This document shows, one piece after another, positions 49,318 through 57,619 of a DNA stretch of 64,000 nucleotides. This stretch comes from Rheinheimera sp. A13L (lineage in GTDB: Bacteria; Pseudomonadota; Gammaproteobacteria; Enterobacterales; Alteromonadaceae): the NCBI RefSeq assembly GCF_000217935.1, contig NZ_AFHI01000067.1, positions 62,001-126,000 on the forward strand, written 5' to 3'. Positions within the stretch are counted from its first letter, which is position 1. Each line of letters starts with the position of its first letter. The position numbers and the translations under genes were made by a program. Under the pieces are notes generated by a model. It was not told where the DNA came from. It worked only from the letters and a program-made list of their open reading frames with translations, and searched no databases.

Positions 49318-50283
49318 TCATTGACAATTTTCATTAATCCACTCTATAGAAAATTGAATAGGCTCTTTTGTTACTACATCAGGGCTAATAGATTTTGAGT
49401 AAATAACATTATTTCGGTCTCTAGTCACAGCTGTTGTTAAAGCAAATCTAACATTATTAGGCAATTTGAAAACTCTGTTAGAGGTAGGGACACCCATTGT
49501 TGGTTCACCGAAAAATTTAACATTTGGCTGTCCTCGCATAAAGATCGACAATATTTCACCTGAGCTGGCAGTACGTCGCCCCGTAACTACTGCAACTTTC
49601 TTGTCATACATCACATGCGAATGGTCTTCCCTAAATGGACTAAACATGCCTCTAATGTTGATGACACCCTTAGAGTTTATTATCTCTTGTACTTTCCCAT
49701 TAGAATCAACAAATGATCCGATAACGCCTTCACTTATTAATGTGCTAATACCATTAGCCATTGGCCATACGTTACCGCCATAGTTTTTCGAGATATCGAT
49801 AATTATACCGCACCTACTGCTCGTAACTGCTTTAGTAATATTTTCCTTTATCTTCAAATATGCGCTTTCGACATCAGTACCACTCCAATTATTAATAACT
49901 ACAACTGGTGTTTCATTTTTAGAGTAATAATCAGTGAAGCTTTTGACATTAGATTTATGGGTTTTCTTATCAGGAATAATTCTAGAATGATTATCTTTTA
50001 GAGATTTCAATAAATGACTAAGCGAGTTATGAAATGAATTTTCATGTTTTTCAGACATCAAAATACTTTCAGATATCAAAAACTCCTTTTCCCAGTCAAC
50101 GTTACTTGAGTTAAAAGCATTTTCTTTGATTACTGTTTGAGCATATTTCAAATTGTATCTATCTGATTTTTGATAAAGAAAATAAGAAAACGCTGCCAAT
50201 GAGATGATCAGCAAGGTTACTAAAATATAAACCACTTTTTGACGCACGCTTTGAATCTCCGTATTTTTAGCATCAGGATGCAA
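49318..50283 (-). CDS. S41-type peptidase-like membrane protein, AT-rich
   Basis: Probably a membrane-anchored S41 (C-terminal-processing) serine protease. A membrane helix lies at about 18-36 (VYILVTLLIISLAAFSYFLY). The catalytic-domain features are GIIIDISKNYGGNVWPM near 158 and VAVVTGRRTASSGEILSIFM near 231 with the candidate nucleophile Ser, followed by FFGEPTMGVPTSNRVF. There is no PDZ domain. The start is a weak TTG at 50283; the frame stays open about 60 bases further with no Met, so a 5' truncation is possible. The gene is clearly more AT-rich than its neighbours (about one-third GC by eye), suggesting horizontal gain. Function unknown. Confidence 0.7.
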   Translation of the reverse strand: MHPDAKNTEIQSVRQKVVYILVTLLIISLAAFSYFLYQKSDRYNLKYAQTVIKENAFNSSNVDWEKEFLISESILMSEKHENSFHNSLSHLLKSLKDNHSRIIPDKKTHKSNVKSFTDYYSKNETPVVVINNWSGTDVESAYLKIKENITKAVTSSRCGIIIDISKNYGGNVWPMANGISTLISEGVIGSFVDSNGKVQEIINSKGVINIRGMFSPFREDHSHVMYDKKVAVVTGRRTASSGEILSIFMRGQPNVKFFGEPTMGVPTSNRVFKLPNNVRFALTTAVTRDRNNVIYSKSISPDVVTKEPIQFSIEWINENCQ

Positions 50284-50437
50284 ATCTTTATCTGTCCATT
50301 TTTTAGGTAATTTGAAAGTGTTAGAATCTTGCGGTGTGCGTCATTTCCGTTTTCGCTCATTTCTACTAATCAGAAAAGCAGTCGATACACAGCACAAAAA
50401 AAAAGACCAGTAACTCAGGATTTATTTCAGCTCCCGC

Positions 50438-50971
50438 TTATATACAACCATACCTACTCTGCACAAAACCACTCTGGTACACCCGGGTTTCCAAATGCTG
50501 TAGTTTGATATCCGCAGGCAAAGTACCAAACAGTGGGATGCCTTCACCTATCAGCACCGGAATACGGGTTAGCGTCAGTTCATCCACCAGGTTATGGCGC
50601 AGGCTTTGTTGAATGATAGTGCCGCCATCCAGATAAACAGCTTTATAACCTTGCTGCTTAAGCTGATGAATAATATCCACCATAGCACCCTGACGGATCT
50701 CTACTTTGTCTTGTAGTTCAGGCGGTAAATCAGCAGAGCTTAGCTGATGACTCAACACCACAGTTTTAACCTGATAAGGCCAGTCGATGCCAAAACTCAG
50801 TACTTTTTCAAAGGTGGCCCGGCCCATTAAAATTACGTCAATACCAGACATAAAGGCGCTGTAACCATGATCGTCGGTAGAATCTGTTGCTGATGTCAGC
50901 CACTGAATGTCACCGTCCTTTTTAGCGATAAAACCGTCCAGGCTGGTGGCTATAAATACTTTTACTTTCAT
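50438..50971 (-). CDS. Dihydrofolate reductase family protein (RibD C-terminal type)
   Basis: Small NADPH-binding reductase-like protein of the DHFR/RibD C-terminal superfamily. It opens MKVKVFIATSLDGFIAKKDG, has VILMGRATFEKVL near 47 for nucleotide binding, and VYLDGGTIIQQSL near 112 and ELTLTRIPVLIGEGIPLFG near 130, all typical. The length of 177 residues is normal. Substrates of most such stand-alone proteins are unknown, so neither folate nor riboflavin synthesis is implied. It lies between the S41 gene and the nucleotidyltransferase-like gene in the variable block. Confidence 0.88.
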   Translation of the reverse strand: MKVKVFIATSLDGFIAKKDGDIQWLTSATDSTDDHGYSAFMSGIDVILMGRATFEKVLSFGIDWPYQVKTVVLSHQLSSADLPPELQDKVEIRQGAMVDIIHQLKQQGYKAVYLDGGTIIQQSLRHNLVDELTLTRIPVLIGEGIPLFGTLPADIKLQHLETRVYQSGFVQSRYGCI

Positions 50972-51081
50972 TGGTGCAGGCCTTCTGTTTGCTTGTTACT
51001 TTACAAAAATACAGCCACTATCAGAACATAAAACTATCTGCAGAACAGTTACAACTTGTATGTCGGCCTGAACTGAGATTT

Positions 51082-51555
51082 TTATCTATTCGTCTTTATT
51101 GTGTGGGTCGTGTCATTGAAATACTGCTGCAGTTGTGCCACCCGCTTTGGCCGCTCAAACAGCTGATACAACACCAGCCAGTCAGCTAACTGCATAAGCG
51201 GTAACCCTTGCTGCCAACTGGTTTTTTCAGGCTGAAACAAAAATTGCTGCAAGCCGTCGTCTTTTAACACCTGTATGCCTGCCATCAGTTCGATCACAAG
51301 GCCATTTTTGTTAAAACGGGCAAAGCCCTTGCTGCGATAAATGGGATGCAGCGATACAGGCACAAGGTGAGCATACTGGCTGAGCAGGGTTTTAAACTGC
51401 TCAAAGCGTTCCAGTGTGCAGACTAAATCTAAATCCCGGGCTTGTGGCTCTATGCCATAACACTGCAATAAGAAGCTGCCGCCTATGGCCCAGTCTGTTG
51501 GCCCTAGCACTTGCACTAATTCTGTGGCTATTTGCCTGATATCAGTTGGCTGCAT
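51082..51555 (-). CDS. Nucleotidyltransferase-like protein
   Basis: A 157-residue soluble protein with the start of a minimal nucleotidyltransferase fold: WAIGGSFLLQ near 22 and the metal-binding-like pair in ARDLDLVCTLE near 38. KNGLVIELMAGIQ later may provide a third acidic residue. It resembles stand-alone relatives of the AbiEii/MNT type, but no partner antitoxin gene is adjacent. Its ATG overlaps the last base of the xseA stop codon, so it is likely translated with xseA. The function is not known. Confidence 0.6.
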   Translation of the reverse strand: MQPTDIRQIATELVQVLGPTDWAIGGSFLLQCYGIEPQARDLDLVCTLERFEQFKTLLSQYAHLVPVSLHPIYRSKGFARFNKNGLVIELMAGIQVLKDDGLQQFLFQPEKTSWQQGLPLMQLADWLVLYQLFERPKRVAQLQQYFNDTTHTIKTNR

Positions 51556-52895
51556 CAGTGTTTTGGAAAAACTTGTTCTATACGGGCGAGAAAATGCCCC
51601 TTCGCCAGCTGGGTTTTCACCTGCTGGCCCGGTTGTAGCGTTGATGCATCCGTAATCACTTGCTGCTGCTCGTCAAAGCTGATGCTGTAACCGCGCTCTA
51701 AAGTGGCTAAGGGGCTGACGGTATGCAAACGGCTGCTTTGCAATAACCATTGCTGCTGCTTTTGCTTCAGTAACTGCTGCATGGATTGGTGTAACTGATG
51801 GTTGTGCTGTTCAAGCTTTTGTTGCTGCTGTTTAATCCGCACCAGTGGCGTCAGTTGTTGCAAACGATGTTGTAAAAACTGCTGCTGTTGCGCCGCTTTA
51901 TCGATGCGTCGTACTAAGGCTGTTTGCAGCCGCATCTGTAATTCATCCAGATACTGCTGCTGTTGTTGTAAACGCCGAGCCGGGTCGAGCAAGGTTAATC
52001 GATGCACCAAGGCCGTTAAACGCGGTTGCTGCTGTCTTAAATAGCTTTGCATCGAACGTTGCAAGCGTTGTTCTGCTGAGAGCACTAACTGCAGCTGTTG
52101 TTGTTGATCAGGCGATACCAGCTCAGCTGCAGCTGATGGCGTAGCTGCACGCACGTCAGCAACAAAGTCGGCTATGGTAAAGTCAATTTCATGGCCTACG
52201 GCACTGACGGTTGGAATAGGGCAGTTGGCTATTAAGCGCGCCACCTGCTCATCGTTAAAACACCACAAATCTTCCAGCGAGCCACCACCACGGCCAATCA
52301 GCAGCACATCCACTTCATTGCGGGAGATAGCTTTTTGAATGGCATTGTAAATTTGCGCCGGAGCCTGAGTCCCCTGGACTAAACAAGGATAAATAATCAC
52401 TTCCAAAGCTGGAGCGCGGCGTTTCAGTACTGTGATGATATCGCGAATGGCAGCGCCAGTAGGGGAGGTGACTACTCCAACTTTTTGTACTTTTTTAGGC
52501 AGCGGCTTTTTGCGCTCAGGTGCTAATAAACCTTCAGCAGCCAGCGTGGCTTTAATTTGTTCGTATTGCTGTTTAAGCAAGCCATCGCCAGCAGGTTCCA
52601 GCATATCGGCCAATAACTGATATTCACCCCGGGGTTCGTACACACTGATACGGGCGCGGATCAAAATTTGCTGACCATTCTTTGGCTGCAAACTGGCGTA
52701 TCTGTTGCTTTGTTTAAACATCGCCACTTTGACCTGAGCGGCCTGATCTTTTAACGAAAAGTACCAGTGACCGGAAGAGGCAGCAATAAAGTTGGACACT
52801 TCGCCCACTAACCACAGCTGACGGAATTGCAGCTCAAGCGTCAGGCGAACTTCAGAGTTTAAGCGGGAGACAGTGTAAATATCAGCTTGCGACAT
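51555..52895 (-). CDS. xseA: Exodeoxyribonuclease VII large subunit
   Basis: Catalytic subunit of exonuclease VII, which degrades single-stranded DNA. The N-terminal OB-fold is about 1-100 (LWLVGEVSNFIAASSGHWYFSLKD). The catalytic domain includes VVTSPTGAAIRDII near 142, LIGRGGGSLEDLWCFNDE near 200 and SAVGHEIDFTIADFVAD near 234. The C-terminal coiled coil (about 265-410), which binds XseB, is unusually glutamine-rich with many QQQQ runs. The length is 446 residues (E. coli 456). It is divergent from guaB, the common arrangement. Confidence 0.96.
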   Translation of the reverse strand: MSQADIYTVSRLNSEVRLTLELQFRQLWLVGEVSNFIAASSGHWYFSLKDQAAQVKVAMFKQSNRYASLQPKNGQQILIRARISVYEPRGEYQLLADMLEPAGDGLLKQQYEQIKATLAAEGLLAPERKKPLPKKVQKVGVVTSPTGAAIRDIITVLKRRAPALEVIIYPCLVQGTQAPAQIYNAIQKAISRNEVDVLLIGRGGGSLEDLWCFNDEQVARLIANCPIPTVSAVGHEIDFTIADFVADVRAATPSAAAELVSPDQQQQLQLVLSAEQRLQRSMQSYLRQQQPRLTALVHRLTLLDPARRLQQQQQYLDELQMRLQTALVRRIDKAAQQQQFLQHRLQQLTPLVRIKQQQQKLEQHNHQLHQSMQQLLKQKQQQWLLQSSRLHTVSPLATLERGYSISFDEQQQVITDASTLQPGQQVKTQLAKGHFLARIEQVFPKH

Positions 52896-53025
52896 AAGGT
52901 GGATTCCGGTGGTTCAGGCAGTTAATGTAACACAAAAGCGAAAAACTGATTGTGGCAAAGCGTAAAAGCGGATAAAATTGCGCCGCAACATTCCCCCCTC
53001 TTTTTTTAACAGCGAGATTGTTGCA

Positions 53026-54495
53026 ATGCTCAGGATCGTGAAAGAAGCCATTACATTTGACGACGTGTTACTTGTACCGGCGCACTCCACTGTGTTACCC
53101 CATACCGCAGACCTGCGGACTCAATTGACCAGCAAAATTACGTTAAATATTCCTATGGTATCGGCGTCTATGGACACTGTCACCGAGGCTCGTTTAGCTA
53201 TTGCTTTAGCACAGGAAGGTGGCTTAGGTTTTATTCACAAGAATATGACTATTGAAGAGCAGGCAGCCAATGTTCGTAAAGTAAAAAAATACGAAAGTGG
53301 TGTAGTCTCAGACCCTGTCACTGTACGTCCGGAACAAAGTATCCGTGAAGTGCAGCAGCTGGCGGCTCAGCATGGTTTTTCTGGTTTCCCTGTAGTGGAT
53401 GCTGACAACAACCTGGTTGGCATAGTGACAGGTCGTGACCTGAACGTGGAAACCAACCCGCAACTGGCTATTTCTTCTGTGATGACGCCAAAAGAGCGTT
53501 TAGTGACAGTGAACGAAGCAGGCCCTCGTGCCGAAGCTTTAGCTTTGATGCACAAACACCGCATTGAAAAAGTATTAGTGGTCGACAACGCTTTTAAATT
53601 AAAAGGCTTGATCACAGTACAGGATTACAATAAAGCCGCCAGCAAACCAAATGCCTGTAAAGACGAATTTGGTCGCTTACGTGTGGGTGCTGCTGTGGGC
53701 GTAGGCCCTGGCACAGACGAACGTATTGCCGCTTTAGTCGAAGCTGGTGTGGATATTTTATTAATAGACACTTCACACGGTCACTCTGAAGGCGTGTTAG
53801 ATCGCGTACGTCAAACCCGCGCTTTATACCCTGATTTGCAAATAGTTGCAGGTAACGTTGCCACAGCTGAAGGCGCAAAAGCCTTAGCCGAAGCTGGTGC
53901 CAATGCTGTCAAAGTGGGCATAGGTCCTGGTTCTATTTGTACTACCCGTATTGTCACAGGTTGTGGTGTACCACAGCTGACGGCTATCTCTGATGCAGTA
54001 GATGGCGTTCAGGGTATGGACGTTTGTATTATCGCTGACGGTGGTATTCGTTTCTCAGGTGATATAGCTAAAGCTTTAGTGGCTGGTGCACATTGTGTGA
54101 TGGTCGGTTCTATGTTTGCCGGTACTGAAGAAGCGCCGGGCGAAGTTGAGCTGTATCAGGGCCGTTACTACAAATCCTACCGTGGTATGGGTTCATTAGG
54201 TGCTATGGCGCAGCGTAATGGCTCATCTGACCGTTACTTCCAGGGCAGCAACAATGCAGAGAAGTTAGTGCCTGAAGGTATTGAAGGCCGTGTGGCCTAC
54301 AAAGGCCCAATCGGCACTATTATTCACCAGCAAATGGGTGGCCTGCGCTCTTCTATGGGCTTAACAGGTTGTTCTACTATCGCTGAAGTTCGTACTAAGC
54401 CGGTTTTTGTTAAAGTAACCTCAGCTGGTATGGGTGAATCGCACGTGCATGATGTGCAAATCACCAAAGAAGCACCAAACTACCGCTTAGGTTAA
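53026..54495 (+). CDS. guaB: IMP dehydrogenase
   Basis: Oxidises IMP to XMP, the committed step of GMP synthesis. Tandem CBS domains are at about 93-205, inserted in the TIM barrel. The catalytic Cys is in [13 protein letters not shown] near 306, and [17 protein letters not shown] near 340 binds the phosphate. From the ATG at 53026 it has 489 residues (E. coli 488). The frame is open back to 52978, but [19 protein letters not shown] is the conserved start. Its mRNA ends at a strong terminator before guaA. Confidence 0.98.
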   Translation: MLRIVKEAITFDDVLLVPAHSTVLPHTADLRTQLTSKITLNIPMVSASMDTVTEARLAIALAQEGGLGFIHKNMTIEEQAANVRKVKKYESGVVSDPVTVRPEQSIREVQQLAAQHGFSGFPVVDADNNLVGIVTGRDLNVETNPQLAISSVMTPKERLVTVNEAGPRAEALALMHKHRIEKVLVVDNAFKLKGLITVQDYNKAASKPNACKDEFGRLRVGAAVGVGPGTDERIAALVEAGVDILLIDTSHGHSEGVLDRVRQTRALYPDLQIVAGNVATAEGAKALAEAGANAVKVGIGPGSICTTRIVTGCGVPQLTAISDAVDGVQGMDVCIIADGGIRFSGDIAKALVAGAHCVMVGSMFAGTEEAPGEVELYQGRYYKSYRGMGSLGAMAQRNGSSDRYFQGSNNAEKLVPEGIEGRVAYKGPIGTIIHQQMGGLRSSMGLTGCSTIAEVRTKPVFVKVTSAGMGESHVHDVQITKEAPNYRLG

Positions 54496-54506
54496 CCGCT
54501 TAATCA

Positions 54507-54537
54507 GAGGCTGGCTTTTCGCCAGCCTCAGTTTTTT
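54507..54537 (+). terminator. Terminator between guaB and guaA
   Basis: A perfect 9 bp stem (GAGGCTGGC/GCCAGCCTC) with a TTTTC loop is followed by AGTTTTTT. It means guaA is either partly uncoupled from guaB or has its own promoter in the short gap. Confidence 0.85.
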
Positions 54538-54569
54538 ATTCGTTCGACATTTGTTACTACAAGGTGATT

Positions 54570-56147
54570 ATGAGCAAAAACATTCACTTCCATCGAATTT
54601 TAATCCTCGACTTCGGTTCGCAATATACTCAGCTGATCGCCCGTCGTGTGCGTGAAATTGGCGTTTACTGTGAGCTGTGGGCATGGGACGTTACTGCTGA
54701 ACAAATCGCTGAATTTGCTCCAACCGGTATTATTTTATCCGGTGGTCCTGAAAGTGTGACCGAAGCCGGTTCACCTCGTGCTCCTTCTTATGTATTTGAA
54801 GCCGGTGTGCCTGTACTGGGTGTGTGCTACGGCATGCAAACCATGGCTGAGCAACTGGGCGGTAAAGTGTCTGGTTCTGAGCATCGCGAATTTGGTTATG
54901 CCCAGGTTGAGCTGATTGCAGAAAATGCCATGTTCACCGGTATTGAAGATCATCTGAACGAACAAGGCCACGGCTTACTCGATGTCTGGATGAGTCATGG
55001 TGACAAAGTAGTACAAATCCCAGAAGGTTTTGTCACTACAGCGCAAACGCCAACTTGCCCTCATGCTGCTATGGCAGACGAAGCCCGTCAGTTCTATGGC
55101 GTACAGTTTCACCCTGAAGTGACTCACACCCGTCAGGGCCTGCGTATGTTAGAGCAGTTTGTGGTCGATATCTGTGGTTGTGAAAAACTCTGGACTCCGG
55201 CCACCATTATTGACGACGCTATTGCCAATATCAAAAAGCAGGTCGGTGATGATCAGGTCATTTTAGGTTTATCCGGTGGTGTCGACTCTTCCGTTGTGGC
55301 TATGTTATTACACCGCGCTATAGGTAAAAACCTGACTTGTGTATTCGTCGATAACGGCTTATTGCGTTTAAACGAAGGCGCTCAGGTGATGGATATGTTT
55401 GGTGATCATTTTGGTCTGAACATTATTCATGTGAAAGCTGAAAACCGTTTCCTCGACGCCTTAAAAGGTGAAGCAGAACCTGAAGCCAAACGTAAAATTA
55501 TCGGTCGCGTATTTGTTGAAGTATTTGACGAAGAAGCGAAAAAGCTAAGCAACGCTCGTTGGTTAGCTCAGGGCACTATTTACCCTGACGTCATTGAGTC
55601 TGCCGCTTCTAAAACTGGTAAAGCTCATGTGATTAAGTCGCACCATAATGTTGGCGGTTTACCTGCTGATATGAAAATGGGTTTAGTCGAGCCACTGCGT
55701 GAACTCTTTAAAGATGAAGTGCGCAAAGTAGGTTTAGCTTTAGGTTTGCCCTACGACATGCTGTACCGTCACCCTTTCCCAGGCCCGGGTTTAGGTGTGC
55801 GGGTATTAGGTGAAGTGAAAAAAGAATACTGTGATTTATTACGTAAAGCCGACGCGATTTTCATCGAAGAGCTGCGTAATTCAGGCTGGTACGACAAAGT
55901 CAGTCAGGCCTTTACTGTATTCCTGCCAGTGAAATCTGTCGGCGTGATGGGCGATGGCCGTAAATACGACTGGGTCGTGTCTATCCGCGCAGTAGAGACT
56001 ATCGACTTTATGACAGCACACTGGGCACATTTGCCGTATGAGCTGTTAGGTCAGATTTCTAACCGCATTATCAATGAAGTGAATGGTATTTCCCGTGTGG
56101 TGTACGACATCTCAGGTAAACCACCAGCAACTATTGAGTGGGAATAA
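54570..56147 (+). CDS. guaA: GMP synthase (glutamine-hydrolysing)
   Basis: Converts XMP to GMP. The class I amidotransferase domain (about 1-205) has the catalytic Cys in [14 protein letters not shown] near 86 and the His/Glu pair in [10 protein letters not shown] near 181. The ATP-pyrophosphatase domain has LSGGVDSSV near 235, and the C-terminal dimerisation domain ends [12 protein letters not shown]. From the ATG at 54570 the length is 525 residues, the same as in E. coli. AAGGTG precedes this ATG; a GTG six bases earlier is less likely. Two ERIC-like elements follow the stop. Confidence 0.98.
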   Translation: MSKNIHFHRILILDFGSQYTQLIARRVREIGVYCELWAWDVTAEQIAEFAPTGIILSGGPESVTEAGSPRAPSYVFEAGVPVLGVCYGMQTMAEQLGGKVSGSEHREFGYAQVELIAENAMFTGIEDHLNEQGHGLLDVWMSHGDKVVQIPEGFVTTAQTPTCPHAAMADEARQFYGVQFHPEVTHTRQGLRMLEQFVVDICGCEKLWTPATIIDDAIANIKKQVGDDQVILGLSGGVDSSVVAMLLHRAIGKNLTCVFVDNGLLRLNEGAQVMDMFGDHFGLNIIHVKAENRFLDALKGEAEPEAKRKIIGRVFVEVFDEEAKKLSNARWLAQGTIYPDVIESAASKTGKAHVIKSHHNVGGLPADMKMGLVEPLRELFKDEVRKVGLALGLPYDMLYRHPFPGPGLGVRVLGEVKKEYCDLLRKADAIFIEELRNSGWYDKVSQAFTVFLPVKSVGVMGDGRKYDWVVSIRAVETIDFMTAHWAHLPYELLGQISNRIINEVNGISRVVYDISGKPPATIEWE

Positions 56148-56275
56148 TTTATCCTTCGTACTTGAAGCCGCAGCGTTGTTGACTGCGTGTTCTCGCCCAA
56201 GTCACATAGGACAACTATGCTCCTTGGGTCTCGAACACTTGTCGCCTAGCTGCAACTCCAATTACTTTGGATAAA
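56148..56275 (+). repeat. ERIC-like element, copy D, after guaA
   Basis: A 128 bp imperfect palindrome bounded by TTTATCC and GGATAAA, starting at the base after the guaA stop. The core arms are CGCCCAAGTCACATAG and CTATGCTCCTTGGGTC. The change CCCAAG/CTTGGG from CCCCAG/CTGGGG in other copies keeps pairing. Confidence 0.87.
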
Positions 56276-56400
56276 CCCCTTCGTACTTGAAGCCGCAGCG
56301 TTGTTGACTGCGTGTTCCCGGTTTAGATTTTAAATCGGGACGGGCGCGGATAAACCACGCCCCTACAGGTCGTTGCGCTGCAATACCAATTACTATGGGT
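56276..56400 (+). repeat. ERIC-like element, copy E, with replaced core
   Basis: A tandem second copy abutting copy D. Its outer parts match (CTTCGTACTTGAAGCCGCAG at the left; CTGCAATACCAATTACTATGGGT at the right). The central hairpin is replaced at 56316-56368 by a different GC-rich sequence made of two stems (CCCG/CGGG and GGGCGCGG/CCACGCCC with one G-T pair). Confidence 0.8.
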
Positions 56401-56403
56401 AGA

Positions 56404-56432
56404 AAAAGGGGCAGATTTAATCTGCCCCTTTT
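56404..56432. terminator. Bidirectional terminator after guaA
   Basis: A perfect 12 bp stem (AAAAGGGGCAGA/TCTGCCCCTTTT) with a five-base loop. The A/T ends give a U-tract in both directions, suiting the converging guaA and PspB-like genes. Confidence 0.88.
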
Positions 56433-56438
56433 CACTTT

Positions 56439-56657
56439 TTACAGCTTATTGATTTCGTGTTTCAGCTGATAGGATTTATCCGTCACTATCGCTTCTAAAG
56501 TGGCAACCCTTTCTTTTAGTTGCTCTATTTGTTGTTTAATTTCGTCATTTGATTGACCGGCACTTTTCATTTTGATTTGTGTTTTAGTGTAGTTTTCATA
56601 AAAAGCATAACCAAAAGCGCCAACAACAGCGACAAAACCTATTTCAAATGGTCCCAT
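56439..56657 (-). CDS. PspB-like small membrane protein with coiled coil
   Basis: A 72-residue protein with an N-terminal membrane helix at about 4-22 (FEIGFVAVVGAFGYAFYENY) and a C-terminal coiled coil at about 38-68 (IKQQIEQLKERVATLEAIVTD). The architecture and the RVATLEAIVTD segment resemble phage shock protein B, but no pspA or pspC is adjacent. AGGGAAGG precedes the ATG at good spacing. Assignment to PspB is a resemblance only; other small membrane coiled-coil proteins look similar. Single gene with its own promoter and the shared terminator. Confidence 0.65.
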   Translation of the reverse strand: MGPFEIGFVAVVGAFGYAFYENYTKTQIKMKSAGQSNDEIKQQIEQLKERVATLEAIVTDKSYQLKHEINKL

Positions 56658-56865
56658 GATATTCCTTCCCTAAGTCTGTATAAACTGAACTGATAAATGA
56701 GCGTACAACAAGTAGCAAGTGTTATACCATAGTTAACATCTTGTTTTTATTCAAATGCTTAGCCTATTTTAAGCTAGGTAACTTTAAGTAAACTCACTAA
56801 AATATAGTCAAAAGCTTAACCTTAGCTGGTAAAATTAGCCAGATTCAGCAGCACAAGAGGCAAAG

Positions 56866-57387
56866 ATGACCGCAGACAACGATTTATACTGGATGCAGTA
56901 TGCTTTGCAACTGGCCGATAAAGCTGAGCAAAGCGGCGAAATTCCTGTAGGTGCTGTGCTGGTCAAAGATGGCGTGGTGTTGGGGGAAGGCTGGAATCAG
57001 TCCATTCAACTCAATGACCCATCGGCTCATGCCGAGATGATGGCGATTCGGCAGGCGGCAGAAAAAATTGGCAATTACCGCTTAATTGATTGCACCTTGT
57101 ATGTCACCTTAGAGCCTTGTGCTATGTGCGCAGGTCTTTTAGTGCACAGCAGAGTAAAACGTCTGGTGTTTGGCGCTAAAGATGCCAAAACAGGGGCCGC
57201 AGGTTCAGTGCTGGATATAGTGAAACATCCGGTGTTGAATCATCAGCTTGATGTGTCGGATGGTCTTTTAGCGCAGCAATGCGCCGACAAACTCTCTGAA
57301 TTTTTCCGCCGTCGCAGGGCAGAACAAAAGGCTTTAAAACAGCAGGAAAAACAACAGAGTGTTGAGGAAGGGCAGGTTAAGCAATAG
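56866..57387 (+). CDS. tadA: tRNA-specific adenosine-34 deaminase
   Basis: Makes inosine at the wobble position of tRNA(Arg). It is a zinc deaminase with the HAE motif in SAHAEMMAI near 57 and the zinc Cys pair in LEPCAMCAG near 86. EIPVGAVLVKDG near 25 is typical. The length is 173 residues (E. coli 167), with a basic Lys/Gln-rich tail. AAGAGGCAAAG precedes the ATG. The last bases overlap, on the other strand, the end of a small arginine-rich gene. Confidence 0.97.
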   Translation: MTADNDLYWMQYALQLADKAEQSGEIPVGAVLVKDGVVLGEGWNQSIQLNDPSAHAEMMAIRQAAEKIGNYRLIDCTLYVTLEPCAMCAGLLVHSRVKRLVFGAKDAKTGAAGSVLDIVKHPVLNHQLDVSDGLLAQQCADKLSEFFRRRRAEQKALKQQEKQQSVEEGQVKQ

Positions 57388-57544
57388 CCTCGTTAGCGCT
57401 GGCTAAATCCTGAATAGATTGAAAAGAGCGGCGGCGTCTGTTTAATTTTAACATCGTCATATTGCGGCTCACTCGTCTTCTGCTGGATGCAACATCCATT
57501 AATCGCCGCTTGCGCAGCATTGTAGGTTTTTTACGTTTTAACAT
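57377..57544 (-). CDS. Small arginine/lysine-rich protein of unknown function
   Basis: A 55-residue open frame, MLKRKKPTMLRKRRLMDVA at the start, that is highly basic, with about 16 Arg/Lys in the first 40 residues and a mildly acidic tail (IQDLASANEAIA). I do not recognise a family. Support for a real gene is a strong GGGAG ribosome site seven bases before the ATG, full use of the 230-base gap between tadA and mltF, and a convergent 11-base overlap with the tadA end. The composition suggests binding to nucleic acid or the ribosome, which is only an inference. Confidence 0.6.
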   Translation of the reverse strand: MLKRKKPTMLRKRRLMDVASSRRRVSRNMTMLKLNRRRRSFQSIQDLASANEAIA

Positions 57545-57619
57545 TCAATGACTCCCAATTAGTGCCGCTACTATAAAAGCTTAACGTTGCAGTTACAATA
57601 ATAAGACTAATAAGGACAG

